Of a stretch of 64,000 nucleotides of DNA, positions 17,383 to 25,472 are shown in pieces. The stretch covers positions 1 through 64,000 of the forward strand of contig JAZUAU010000005.1 in assembly GCA_045638145.1 (NCBI GenBank), in the 5' to 3' direction. Under the pieces are notes generated by a model. The model had not been told where the DNA came from and did no database searches. It saw only the letters and a program-made list of their open reading frames with translations. This stretch comes from SFWF01 sp045638145. GTDB lineage: Bacteria > Bacillota > Clostridia > Oscillospirales > Acutalibacteraceae. Made by a program: the position numbers and the translations under genes. The first letter of the stretch is position 1. Each line of letters begins with the position of its first letter.

Positions 17383-18579
17383 ATGAAAACTATCAAAAGA
17401 ATCATTGCGGTAATTTTGGTGCTGGCACTAGGACTTTGTCTTGTTGCTTGCCATCCGAAGGATGAAACCGCAGTATCACTCGATGATATCAGGATTACAT
17501 CTGCTATGTATTCATATTATCTTATTATGGCTGATATGGAAGCACAGAACCGCGTTTCCGAAAGCGGTGTCGATATGACTGCAAAGAATTTTGATATTTA
17601 CAAGCAGGAAATCGATGGAAAGAACTATGTTGATTTTGTTGAAGAGCTTGCGCTCAATAACTGTAAAAGGGCAATCGCTTATATGAAGCTTTGCAAGGAC
17701 GCAGGGCTTACCCTTGACGAAGCCAGCATTTCTAACGCTTCGCAGACCGCTATGTACTATTGGTACTACTCGGGATATTCAAGCGTTCTTCCCCTCAACG
17801 GCATCAACTATGAAACCTTTGAAGAGGTAAATAAGATTAACTATTACGGTGATATTTACTTTAAGCACCTTTACGATAAGGGCGGCGATAAGGAGATTCC
17901 CGAGGCTGACATCGTTTCAACAATGGATGAAAACTTCGTTGGCGCATATCTCATTCAAAAGACCTATACAGATGCTACTCTTGAAGAGATTAAAGAGCAG
18001 TTTGGAGGCTATAAGGAGCGTCTCGAAAAGGGCGAAGACTTTAAGACCATAAAGGAAGAATTTGAGAAGTCTGAACAACCCGAGGATACCACCTCTTCAG
18101 AGACAACCCCTTCTGACGATGCTTCTTCCAACACTTCATCAGACACATCTTCGACCGCTACTTCTTCCGAAGATACATCTTCCGGAACTGCTTCAGATAC
18201 CTCTTCCGAAGCCACATCTTCCGAGTCGGATTCTCCCAAGCCAAAGGATGAGCTTATTACCGTTAAGGGTAGCAAGGAAACCGAGGATGCGGGTTATTAC
18301 TTTGAAAAGTTTGACGACCTTAAGGCTATGGCTATGGACGAAGTAAAGCTTATTGAAGATACAGAAAACAAGGTTCTCTACCTTGCAGTTAAAAAGGATA
18401 TTAAGGCTGACTCTTACTACAGAGAAGAACTTCTTGAGTCAACTCTCCTTTACCTTATAAAGGGCGACGAATTTGACGAAATGATCAAGACCTATACAGC
18501 GGAGCTTGATGTAGACGTTAATAAGTTTGCTATAGGACAGTTCAAGGTAAAGAAGATTAACTACGGAACCGCACAGTAA
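17383..18579 (+). CDS. Lipoprotein with SurA/PrsA-like N-terminal region and Ser/Thr-rich linker
   Basis: The N-terminus MKTIKRIIAVILVLALGLCLVAC is a lipoprotein signal with lipobox Cys; GGAGG stands before the ATG at 17383. Residues ~35-215 are helical, with two-part organisation reminiscent of the substrate-binding helices of PrsA/SurA chaperones, but I see no PpiC isomerase signature. Residues ~230-285 are almost entirely Ser, Thr, Asp and Glu, a flexible linker suited to the cell wall side. The C-terminal part is ordinary mixed sequence. It is probably a surface-anchored extracytoplasmic protein near a wall amidase. Chaperone function is only a guess. Confidence 0.7.
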   Translation: MKTIKRIIAVILVLALGLCLVACHPKDETAVSLDDIRITSAMYSYYLIMADMEAQNRVSESGVDMTAKNFDIYKQEIDGKNYVDFVEELALNNCKRAIAYMKLCKDAGLTLDEASISNASQTAMYYWYYSGYSSVLPLNGINYETFEEVNKINYYGDIYFKHLYDKGGDKEIPEADIVSTMDENFVGAYLIQKTYTDATLEEIKEQFGGYKERLEKGEDFKTIKEEFEKSEQPEDTTSSETTPSDDASSNTSSDTSSTATSSEDTSSGTASDTSSEATSSESDSPKPKDELITVKGSKETEDAGYYFEKFDDLKAMAMDEVKLIEDTENKVLYLAVKKDIKADSYYREELLESTLLYLIKGDEFDEMIKTYTAELDVDVNKFAIGQFKVKKINYGTAQ

Positions 18580-18586
18580 TTTTTCG

Positions 18587-18616
18587 AAGACGGAGTCGGA
18601 CAGTCGGCTCCGTCTT
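18587..18616 (+). terminator. Hairpin terminator after the Ser/Thr-rich lipoprotein
   Basis: AAGACGGAG pairs with CTCCGTCTT around a 12-base loop, followed by GTTCGTTTC, a weak U-rich tail. Confidence 0.7.
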
Positions 18617-18666
18617 GTTCGTTTCATTTGTAAAATTTTGGCAAATATTAAAAAGGGTGGAACAAA

Positions 18667-20697
18667 GTGAAAAAGGACGGAAAAATAATCATCTTAATAC
18701 TGGCACTAGGTCTGTTCTTTATAGCAGCTGTAATCTGCCTTGTATTTATTTTTGGGGGTATTGCAAAGCCCTCTTCTGCTGATGTTTCTTTATTAAATAC
18801 GGTAAGCAGGAGCGAGCCTACCTCTTCCAAAGGGTCGAGCAGCGAGGAGGCGGGCAGTGAAACCGTGTCAAGCGAGCCTGAGGTTAAAAGGTTGGATGTT
18901 ACCTCACCGCGAGAGGACGTTACGGTATATAAGGACAACATCGTAATAAAAGGTACAGCAGACCCGAACATACCTCTTTATGTTAATGATAAAGAGGTTA
19001 CGGTCGGTAGCGATGGAATTTTTGCTGAAACTGTAAGCCTTGCGGTTGGTAACAACTGGTTCACCGTAAAGCAGGGTGAAAATAGCTTCAAGTGTGTTGT
19101 AAGGTACCGCAAGACGGTTATTTTAGAGGCAACACCGAAGGACAATCTTACCCTTGACGGTGGCAGTATTCTTACGGTACGTGTCCGCGCCCTTGCGGGT
19201 AGCACGGTAACCGCCACATGGAACGGGAAGACCATAACCCTTTCGGAAAAGCAGCTTGAACAGCAGGATGACGAATATTCCGATTATTTCGGCAGATTTG
19301 AGATGCCGATAAATTATGAAAAGAGTGTTACCTATTCTGCCGTAACCTTCAAGGCACAGTCCTCCGCAGGAACGGGAACCGCAACCGGCTCTAAAGTAAC
19401 CGTCCGCAAGGCTGAAAGACCGCCCGAGGAAGACTACTACGTGCCTACGGGTAAAAATTATATCGACGTTGGACATACCTATATTGCCGAGGTAATCTGC
19501 CGTAGCGCAGAGGTTATGAACGTTGGCGACATTGCCGATTATTCGCGACCGACCAATAATTATCTGCCCAAAGGCACGGTAGATTATTGCTCTTCTATCG
19601 AAAATGTAATGGAGGTAGATGGACAAAGAATTAAATTCCACACACTCCGCTATGGTAAACAACTTTATCTAAAAACAAGAGTAGGGGACAACATTAAGAT
19701 TTATAAAGGAAGCCTGCCAGACCGTAACCGCCTTAACATCGCGGGTTTTTCATCAGACGGAAGACACACAACGCTGACTCTTGACGTTGATTGGAAAGCT
19801 CCCTTCTATTTCGACCTTTATCCTCAAAAATACACAAATGAAAATTCAAATAACGGCAAATGGGAGCTTGATTATACCATCAGCTCATCAACCTTTACTT
19901 ATATAGATATAACCTTCTGTTATGCCGAGGAGGTACTCGGTACCATCGACCTTACGGGTAATAAAATTTTTGAGAGATATGAGATTATAGAGAACGAGTC
20001 CGATTACACTCTGAGATTACACCTTAAGAAAAAAGGCGTATTCTACGGCTGGTCTGCCGAATATAACGCAGAGGGTCAGCTTGTCTTCAGCTTCTTAAAT
20101 CCTGTAACTCTGCAGACAGCAGAAAATGACTACGGCTATTCACTAGAGGGTGTCACAATCCTCGTTGATGCGGGACATGGCGGCAATCAGACGGGTTGCG
20201 TGGGCTTTGACAGCAAAAATCCCGAAAAGGATTTAACCCTTATGCTTGCCAAAAAGCTTGAAGAAAGGCTTAAAGCTTACGGGGCTACCGTTATTATGAC
20301 CCGCACCGACGACAGCACGGTTGAAGCCGAGGAAAGAATAGATATGGTCCGCGATACAAAGCCTGATTTTGCAATCTCACTCCACAGAAACGCATCTTCA
20401 TCGGCAAACCCCAGTGGCTTTAATTCCTACCATTTTACTGCTTTTTCGGCAGAAGCGGCAAAGAATATTTATAATGCGACCGAAAAGGCTGGGCTGTACG
20501 ACCGAACGAAATGGAGCGGTGTAGAGTGGCATTATTTCTTCCTTGCCCGCTGTACCGAATGCCCCTCGGTGCTTACCGAAAACGGATATATGTCTAACAG
20601 AAAAGAGTATAATAAGATAATCGACCCCGAATTTAACGATGAATGTGCGGACGCCCTTGTAGACGGAATTTTCGATTATTTTATCGGAATTCAGTAA
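18667..20697 (+). CDS. N-acetylmuramoyl-L-alanine amidase (Amidase_3) with long N-terminal extension
   Basis: Cleaves the amide bond between muramic acid and the stem peptide. The C-terminal ~190 residues form the zinc amidase: first zinc His in DAGHGG, Glu in NPEKDLTL, second His in ISLHRNAS and the catalytic Glu in VLTENGYMSN. The N-terminus has an uncleaved-looking hydrophobic anchor (about 7-30). Between lie a Ser/Glu-rich spacer and beta-rich modules that may bind wall polymers (the TADPNIPLYVN and VTVGSDGIF segments look like bacterial Ig-type repeats). Translation starts at GTG (18667) behind GGGTGG. Likely a membrane-anchored wall hydrolase; it could equally be a germination or division enzyme. 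Confidence 0.9.
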   Translation: MKKDGKIIILILALGLFFIAAVICLVFIFGGIAKPSSADVSLLNTVSRSEPTSSKGSSSEEAGSETVSSEPEVKRLDVTSPREDVTVYKDNIVIKGTADPNIPLYVNDKEVTVGSDGIFAETVSLAVGNNWFTVKQGENSFKCVVRYRKTVILEATPKDNLTLDGGSILTVRVRALAGSTVTATWNGKTITLSEKQLEQQDDEYSDYFGRFEMPINYEKSVTYSAVTFKAQSSAGTGTATGSKVTVRKAERPPEEDYYVPTGKNYIDVGHTYIAEVICRSAEVMNVGDIADYSRPTNNYLPKGTVDYCSSIENVMEVDGQRIKFHTLRYGKQLYLKTRVGDNIKIYKGSLPDRNRLNIAGFSSDGRHTTLTLDVDWKAPFYFDLYPQKYTNENSNNGKWELDYTISSSTFTYIDITFCYAEEVLGTIDLTGNKIFERYEIIENESDYTLRLHLKKKGVFYGWSAEYNAEGQLVFSFLNPVTLQTAENDYGYSLEGVTILVDAGHGGNQTGCVGFDSKNPEKDLTLMLAKKLEERLKAYGATVIMTRTDDSTVEAEERIDMVRDTKPDFAISLHRNASSSANPSGFNSYHFTAFSAEAAKNIYNATEKAGLYDRTKWSGVEWHYFFLARCTECPSVLTENGYMSNRKEYNKIIDPEFNDECADALVDGIFDYFIGIQ

Positions 20698-20707
20698 AAA
20701 TTTTCGT

Positions 20708-20736
20708 TTGAAATTTTTGAAAAAATATGTTAAAAT
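20708..20736 (+). promoter_or_regulatory. Promoter for the CarD-like gene, upstream of a leader terminator
   Basis: TTGAAA, a 17-base spacer and TAAAAT, just after the amidase stop. Predicted transcription begins near 20743, about 28 bases before the terminator hairpin at 20771. Confidence 0.65.
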
Positions 20737-20770
20737 ACTTACAGATACAGATGTAAGTCCGGCAATTTTT

Positions 20771-20806
20771 GCGTGTAGTCTTATCCATAGACTACACGCT
20801 TTTTTA
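20771..20806 (+). terminator. Strong intrinsic terminator in the leader of the CarD-like gene
   Basis: A perfect 10-bp stem GCGTGTAGTC / GACTACACGC with a nine-base loop is followed by TTTTTT. Only 14 bases separate it from the CarD start, leaving no room for another promoter, so transcription of the gene must pass this site. A weaker hairpin CTTACA/TGTAAG lies at 20738-20757. Confidence 0.85.
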
Positions 20807-20820
20807 TTTTGGAGGAAGCT

Positions 20821-21321
20821 ATGATTAAGATTAATTCCACTATTCTTTATGGTTCGGAGGTTTGTCGCGTAACCGACATAAAGAAAATGACCTTTGGTAA
20901 AACAACAAGGGAATATTTTGTTTTATCGCCAATTTATGATGAGAAAAACACCATATTTGCGCCGACCGACAGTCCCAAGGTTTTAGAAAAAATTAAGCAG
21001 ATTTTATCTTCAGAGGAGATAATCTCACTTATTAAAAATATGCCCGATAAAGCCCCTCTCTGGGTAGATGACGATAAGGAACGCGCCCTGCTCTATCACA
21101 ATACATTTGAAAAGGGAGAGCGAGCACAAATAATAAGAATGATAAAAACTCTATATGAGAGAAAAATAGAGCTTGCTGAAAAGGGTAAAAAATTGCGTTC
21201 TGCCGATGAGTCAGCTTTTGCACGCGCAGAGAAAATGATTTATGATGAATTCGCACTCGTTCTTGATATTAAAAGGGAAGAGGTTGTTCCCTTTATTTTA
21301 AAGCATATAGAAGAGATATAA
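20821..21321 (+). CDS. CarD/CdnL-family RNA polymerase-binding regulator
   Basis: Family members bind the RNA polymerase beta subunit and stabilise open complexes. Residues 1-60 form the CdnL/TRCF Tudor-like domain: an early strand INSTILYGSEVCRVTDI, then EYFVLSPIYDEKNTIFAPTD, the typical VLxPhydexxxxxxxPxd pattern. The remaining ~100 residues are helical and charged, as in the C-terminal DNA-contacting part (ending REEVVPFILKHIEEI). GGAGG precedes the ATG at 20821. It is shorter in its helical half than mycobacterial CarD but a normal Bacillota size. It is preceded by a leader terminator and followed by another terminator, so it is a monocistronic, possibly attenuated unit. Confidence 0.85.
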   Translation: MIKINSTILYGSEVCRVTDIKKMTFGKTTREYFVLSPIYDEKNTIFAPTDSPKVLEKIKQILSSEEIISLIKNMPDKAPLWVDDDKERALLYHNTFEKGERAQIIRMIKTLYERKIELAEKGKKLRSADESAFARAEKMIYDEFALVLDIKREEVVPFILKHIEEI

Positions 21322-21360
21322 ACAATCACCCGTTCAAATGAACGGGTGATTGTTATCTTA
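21321..21360 (+). terminator. Terminator after the CarD-like gene
   Basis: A perfect 15-bp stem (AACAATCACCCGTTC with its complement) and an AAAT loop, 21321-21354, followed by ATCTTA. It also sits just past the stop of the minus-strand Asn/Gln-rich peptide and may serve both directions. Confidence 0.85.
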
Positions 21361-21489
21361 GTAGTTATTCTTCTGTTCCTGCTTGTTGTCGTTCTTGTTT
21401 TGATTCTTGTTCTGATTCTTATTCTGGTTATTATTTTGGTTGTTTTGATTCTTATTCTGATTATTGTTCTGGTTTCTGTTCTGGTCCAT
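21358..21489 (-). CDS. 43-residue Asn/Gln/Lys-rich low-complexity peptide
   Basis: Small frame starting at the ATG 21489 and ending at TAA. About 18 of its 43 residues are Asn and most others are Gln or Lys; it opens MDQNRNQNNNQNK and closes KQEQKNNY. No hydrophobic core exists, so it must be disordered. A GGGGTG ribosome site lies nine bases upstream but is inside the 3' arm of a hairpin (21503-21540). It is the last reading frame of the rlmB-to-tatD operon and is followed directly by a strong hairpin. The regular AAY/CAR codon pattern on this strand, against a hydrophobic antisense frame lacking a ribosome site, favours this strand. Function unknown. Confidence 0.55.
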   Translation of the reverse strand: MDQNRNQNNNQNKNQNNQNNNQNKNQNKNQNKNDNKQEQKNNY

Positions 21490-21502
21490 TGTGAAATTCA
21501 CC

Positions 21503-21541
21503 CCGCTTTCAAGGTTAGTATGCCTTTTAAAGCGGGGTGTT
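21503..21541 (-). promoter_or_regulatory. Hairpin sequestering the ribosome site of the Asn/Gln-rich peptide
   Basis: On the minus strand CACCCCGCTTT pairs perfectly with AAAGCGGGGTG; an inner AAGG/CCTT pair caps an eight-base loop. The 3' arm contains GGGGTG, the only plausible ribosome site for the small gene. No U-tract follows, so it is not a standard terminator. Confidence 0.55.
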
Positions 21542-21558
21542 ATTCAAACGGAAATTTT

Positions 21559-22344
21559 TTAAAATTTAAAAAGGTTTATTGCATTTTGGTGTGTAACAGA
21601 TAATACATCTTCTACCGAAATACCGCGAATTTCGGAAAGGGCTTCGGCTACATATATAATGAGTGAAGAATTATTCGTCTTACCGCGCTTTGGTTCGGGT
21701 GAGAGATAAGGTGAATCGGTTTCGAGTAGAATATATTCGAGAGGAATATCCGCCGCAACCTCTTTAAGCTTCCTTGAATTTTTAAATGTAAGCACGCCGC
21801 CTATACCTATATATATACCCATTTTTATGAGTTCTCTGGCAGTTTCTACACTACCGGAAAAGCAGTGGAAAACACCCTTCGGCTTATACTCGCGGATAAT
21901 CTCCATAGTGTCTGCGTGGGCATTGCGGTCGTGAATAATAACGGGCATATCGTGCTTTTTCGCAAGCTCCAACTGTAAACGAAATGCCGTCTTTTGTTCG
22001 GCAATATATGTCTTATCCCAATAATAGTCAAGGCCGATTTCACCGAGTGCCACTGTCCTTTTGTGGGGGAGCATTTTTTCGATTGCCTCGATATTTATAT
22101 CTCCCGTGACCGAGCAGGGATGATAGCCCACGGCGGCATAAATATGAGGGTGTTTTTCGGCAAGCGCGATACAATCAAGGCTTGTAATATCCGAGCAACC
22201 GCAGTTTATTATTTTTTCTACGCCGAGAGAGGGAAGAGCAGTAAGCAGCTCATCCCTATACTCGTCAAATTTTGGGTCGTTAAAATGGGCGTGTGTGTCG
22301 ATAATACTGCCGACGGGGGCAGCCTTTTCCGGTATAGGATACAT
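21559..22344 (-). CDS. tatD: TatD-family metal-dependent DNase/hydrolase
   Basis: TIM-barrel metallohydrolase with 3'-5' DNase or D-amino acid oligomer editing activity in characterised members. Metal motifs appear in order: DTHAHF near residue 16, the Glu in GEIGLDYYWD, the His in VIIHDRNA, HCFSG and the Asp in ETDSPYL. Length 261 is standard. The start overlaps the metG stop (shared base 22344), implying translational coupling. metG-tatD adjacency is a conserved arrangement in Bacillota. Confidence 0.96.
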   Translation of the reverse strand: MYPIPEKAAPVGSIIDTHAHFNDPKFDEYRDELLTALPSLGVEKIINCGCSDITSLDCIALAEKHPHIYAAVGYHPCSVTGDINIEAIEKMLPHKRTVALGEIGLDYYWDKTYIAEQKTAFRLQLELAKKHDMPVIIHDRNAHADTMEIIREYKPKGVFHCFSGSVETARELIKMGIYIGIGGVLTFKNSRKLKEVAADIPLEYILLETDSPYLSPEPKRGKTNNSSLIIYVAEALSEIRGISVEDVLSVTHQNAINLFKF

Positions 22345-24269
22345 TATCTTATCTTGCTTCCTGCGGGTACGCCGTCGAGGAATACTACCTTTACGTCGTC
22401 CTCGCCACAGTCTGCCGCAAGAATCATACCTGCAGACTCAACTCCGCAAAGCACGGCAGGCTTAAGGTTGGAAACGAGGATTACGGTCTTGCCGACAAGC
22501 TCATCGGGAGCATACCATTTAGCAATGCCCGACGCAACCGTTCTGTCCTTGCCGCTTCCGTCGTCAAGGGTGAGTTTTAAAAGCTTCTTTGCCTTTTTAA
22601 CAGGCTCGCAAGCTTTGATTTTAGCGGCGGTAAGCTCAACCTTCATAAAGTCTTCAATAGAAATCTCTGCGATTTTTGCAACGTTTGCAGCTTCTTCCTC
22701 TGCCTTCTTTACGGCTTCTGCTTCAGCGGCAATTTCCTTAAGAACCTTTTCTGCGTCAAGACGCTGGAAGAGGGGAGTAGCCTCGCCTACAGAGAACTCT
22801 TTAATCTCTCCGAATGTGAGAGCCTTGCAGTCGCATCCAAGCTCTGCGGCAATCTTTTCTGCAGCTTCGGGAATGATGGGAGAAAGCATTACGCCAATCA
22901 TACGGATGCACTCGAGAAGATTGTAAAGAACACATTCAAGATAATCCTTCTTTGTTTCGTCCTTTGCAAGTGCCCAGGGCATGGTCTCGTCGATATACTT
23001 ATTGCAACGCTTTGCAAGGTTCATAACTACCTCGCAAGCATCAGCGTTGTGGTAAATATCCATAGTATCGAAATACTTTTTAACCGTCTCGTTTGCGTAA
23101 GCTAAAAGGTCCTTATCGCAGTCGTTATCATAAGTCTTTGCAGATACTTTACCGCCAAAATACTTATTAGTCATAGCAACCGAGCGGTTTACAAGGTTGC
23201 CGAGCGTATTTGCAAGGTCGGTATTGAACTTATTGATAAAGCTCTCGTAGGTAATCGAGCCGTCGTTTGTGAAGGAAATTTCCGAAAGGAGATAGTATCT
23301 TACAGCATCGGTGCCAAAGCGTGCGGCAAGCTCGTCTGCATAGATAGTATTGCCCTTGGATTTGCTCATCTTATCCTCACCGACAAGCACCCACGGATGA
23401 CCGAGCACCTGCTTCGGGAGCGGCTCGCCGAGAGCCATAAGGATAATGGGCCAATAAATAGTGTGGAAACGAACGATGTCCTTGCCGATAACGTGAAGGT
23501 CGGCAGGCCAGTATTTGTTATAAAATTCAGATGAACCGTCGGGGTCGTAGCCGACACCGGTGATATAGTTGGAAAGGGCGTCAATCCAAACGTAGATAAC
23601 GTGCTTCGGGTCAAATTCTACCGGAACACCCCACTTAAAGGAGCTTCTTGAAACGCAAAGGTCAGCAAGACCGGGCTTTAAGAAGTTGTTAATCATTTCA
23701 TTTCTGCGGGAGTCAGGCTTTATGAAATCGGGATTTTCTTCGTAGTATTTAAGAAGTCTGTCTTGATATTTGCCAAGTTTAAGGAAGTATGCTTCTTCCT
23801 TTGCATCGGTAACCTCGCGACCACAGTCGGGGCACTTGCCGTCTACAAGCTGAGAGGGGGTAAAGAAGGATTCGCAAGGAACACAGTATTTGCCCTCGTA
23901 CTCGCTCTTATAAATATCTCCCTGATCGTAAAGCTTTTTAAAGATTTTTGCAACAACCTTTTCGTGATAATCATCGGTGGTGCGGATGAATTTATCATAT
24001 GTGGTGTTCATACTGTTCCAAACAGCCTTAATCTGGTCGGAAACGCCGTCAACGTAAGACTTGGGGGTAATTCCTGCGGCGTTGGCATATTCCTCAATCT
24101 TCTGGCCATGCTCGTCCGAGCCTGTCATAAAGTAAACATCAAAGCCCATCATTCTCTTGTAGCGGGCAATCATATCGGCAAGCACGATATCATAAGCATT
24201 TCCGATATGGGGCTTACGTGAGGTATAAGCGATAGCGGTTGTAATGTAGAATTTTTTATTGTTATTCAT
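22344..24269 (-). CDS. metG: Methionyl-tRNA synthetase with C-terminal tRNA-binding domain
   Basis: Charges tRNA-Met, including the initiator found at 58998-59074. The HIGH-type motif reads HIGN at residues 21-24; KMSKS appears in GEDKMSKSKGN. A zinc knuckle CVPCESFF...CPDCGRE is intact. The anticodon-binding helix bundle follows, then an Ala/Glu/Lys-rich linker (VKKAEEEAANVAK) and a C-terminal OB-fold tRNA-binding domain starting near SIEDFMKVELTAAKI. Length 641 fits the long dimeric form. The start overlaps the stop of the upstream O-antigen-ligase-like gene by eight bases. Confidence 0.98.
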   Translation of the reverse strand: MNNNKKFYITTAIAYTSRKPHIGNAYDIVLADMIARYKRMMGFDVYFMTGSDEHGQKIEEYANAAGITPKSYVDGVSDQIKAVWNSMNTTYDKFIRTTDDYHEKVVAKIFKKLYDQGDIYKSEYEGKYCVPCESFFTPSQLVDGKCPDCGREVTDAKEEAYFLKLGKYQDRLLKYYEENPDFIKPDSRRNEMINNFLKPGLADLCVSRSSFKWGVPVEFDPKHVIYVWIDALSNYITGVGYDPDGSSEFYNKYWPADLHVIGKDIVRFHTIYWPIILMALGEPLPKQVLGHPWVLVGEDKMSKSKGNTIYADELAARFGTDAVRYYLLSEISFTNDGSITYESFINKFNTDLANTLGNLVNRSVAMTNKYFGGKVSAKTYDNDCDKDLLAYANETVKKYFDTMDIYHNADACEVVMNLAKRCNKYIDETMPWALAKDETKKDYLECVLYNLLECIRMIGVMLSPIIPEAAEKIAAELGCDCKALTFGEIKEFSVGEATPLFQRLDAEKVLKEIAAEAEAVKKAEEEAANVAKIAEISIEDFMKVELTAAKIKACEPVKKAKKLLKLTLDDGSGKDRTVASGIAKWYAPDELVGKTVILVSNLKPAVLCGVESAGMILAADCGEDDVKVVFLDGVPAGSKIR

Positions 24270-25452
24270 TATTTGTATCCTCCTTGGGAGTCAAGTTTTC
24301 TGTTTCAGTTTTTTTATTCAGACAAGCTTTTATTCTTCGGTTCAGTGCCTTTTCGTCAACACCGATGCATCCAATTATAAGCGCGAAGAGAAGACCTGTC
24401 TGTATCCATAAAACGGTAAGGTCTACCGTACAGTGAATTATGATTGCCGCAGAAAGCGCAAGTATAAGATTTGCGGCTTTGCTTTTGCGAAGGAGTGATT
24501 TGCATTCGGATATTTTTTCGTAATAGGTCCAAAGGAAGGCAACGAACATTGCCGTTCCGATAATACCAAAGCAGAGAAGCGGCTCAAAAACAAAGTTGTG
24601 GGTATGCGCGGTGTCCCAAAGAGAACCGTGAATTTCTTGCAGGTGGTAATAGGACATAAATCCGTGACCGAAGAAGGGGCTTATTTTTATAAATTCAATA
24701 GCCTGGTCCCAAACAAAAATTCGCTGGTCGGTAGAGGTAGAGGAATCTAGGATTCTTGGGAAAAGCCCTGGATTGATATAAAGCATAATTGTGGCAATTC
24801 CTACTACAGCAATAGAGGTAATAAGGATTGAACGCTTTTTGTAAAGGATGAGAAGTGTGAATATTCCAACGCCAACCTCGATTATGGCGAATATGCTTTC
24901 GCCGAGGTACATTGTAATCCCGCAAGCAAGAATTGTAAGAAGATAAAACGGCTTGCCCTTTGAGGTTATCAATAGCTTGTATGTGCATACAACAATCATT
25001 ATTGCCATCATTGTACAAAGATAATTCGCATTGAAAAACCAACTCTGACATCTGTAATAATCAATGTGGGAGTGAGAGAGCTTTTCTGCAATAGTAGAAA
25101 TACAAACGGGGAAGCACATGAGACATGAAATATCAAGCGATTTTTGGAAAACATCTCCTGTAACCTCGCTTCGCACATAATAACTTATCACGAAGACAAA
25201 GAAGAAACCAACCGAACAGCAGAAGCCGATAAGATTATCGCGGAGCAGCCCGATAACGGCTGTGTAAACCGTAAAAACGACAAAGAGGGTCTTTCCGTTG
25301 TAGACAAAAACACGGTCGCGTTTTGCAAGCAACAGATATATTCCAAGACCCACCAGAACAAGCCCCGTAATAATAAAGGGCAAAAAAGCAGAAGCAAAGG
25401 CTATGTATATTAAATTGTCAGAAGAAGTAAGTTTCTTTAAAATAATACTCAC
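24262..25452 (-). CDS. O-antigen ligase / polymerase-like membrane protein (Wzy_C type)
   Basis: About 396 residues with 10-12 predicted membrane spans and a large extracytoplasmic loop before the C-terminal spans. The segment WDTAHTHNFVFEPLLCFGIIGTAMF matches the conserved His-containing motif of the O-antigen ligase family, and the preceding loop contains PRILDSSTSTDQRIFVWDQAI typical of that group. The C-terminal tail is polar. Start appears to be GTG (25452), but the best ribosome-like sequence AAAGGTGAG overlaps that codon, so a slightly later start is possible. Family members polymerise or transfer glycans on lipid carriers; the glycan is unknown. Genomic setting between a large unknown protein and metG gives no glycan context. 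Confidence 0.75.
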   Translation of the reverse strand: MSIILKKLTSSDNLIYIAFASAFLPFIITGLVLVGLGIYLLLAKRDRVFVYNGKTLFVVFTVYTAVIGLLRDNLIGFCCSVGFFFVFVISYYVRSEVTGDVFQKSLDISCLMCFPVCISTIAEKLSHSHIDYYRCQSWFFNANYLCTMMAIMIVVCTYKLLITSKGKPFYLLTILACGITMYLGESIFAIIEVGVGIFTLLILYKKRSILITSIAVVGIATIMLYINPGLFPRILDSSTSTDQRIFVWDQAIEFIKISPFFGHGFMSYYHLQEIHGSLWDTAHTHNFVFEPLLCFGIIGTAMFVAFLWTYYEKISECKSLLRKSKAANLILALSAAIIIHCTVDLTVLWIQTGLLFALIIGCIGVDEKALNRRIKACLNKKTETENLTPKEDTNNE

Positions 25453-25472
25453 CTTTTTTCAGAAAAGTCGTG

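Noticed and set aside
17849..18346. Pro/Leu-rich frames over the Ser/Thr-rich linker of the lipoprotein gene
   Set aside because: Produced by the repetitive Ser codons read in other frames.
21346..21603. Plus-strand frame giving an extremely hydrophobic Ile/Leu/Val peptide
   Set aside because: It is the antisense of the Asn/Gln-rich minus-strand peptide; it starts inside a terminator hairpin and has no ribosome site.
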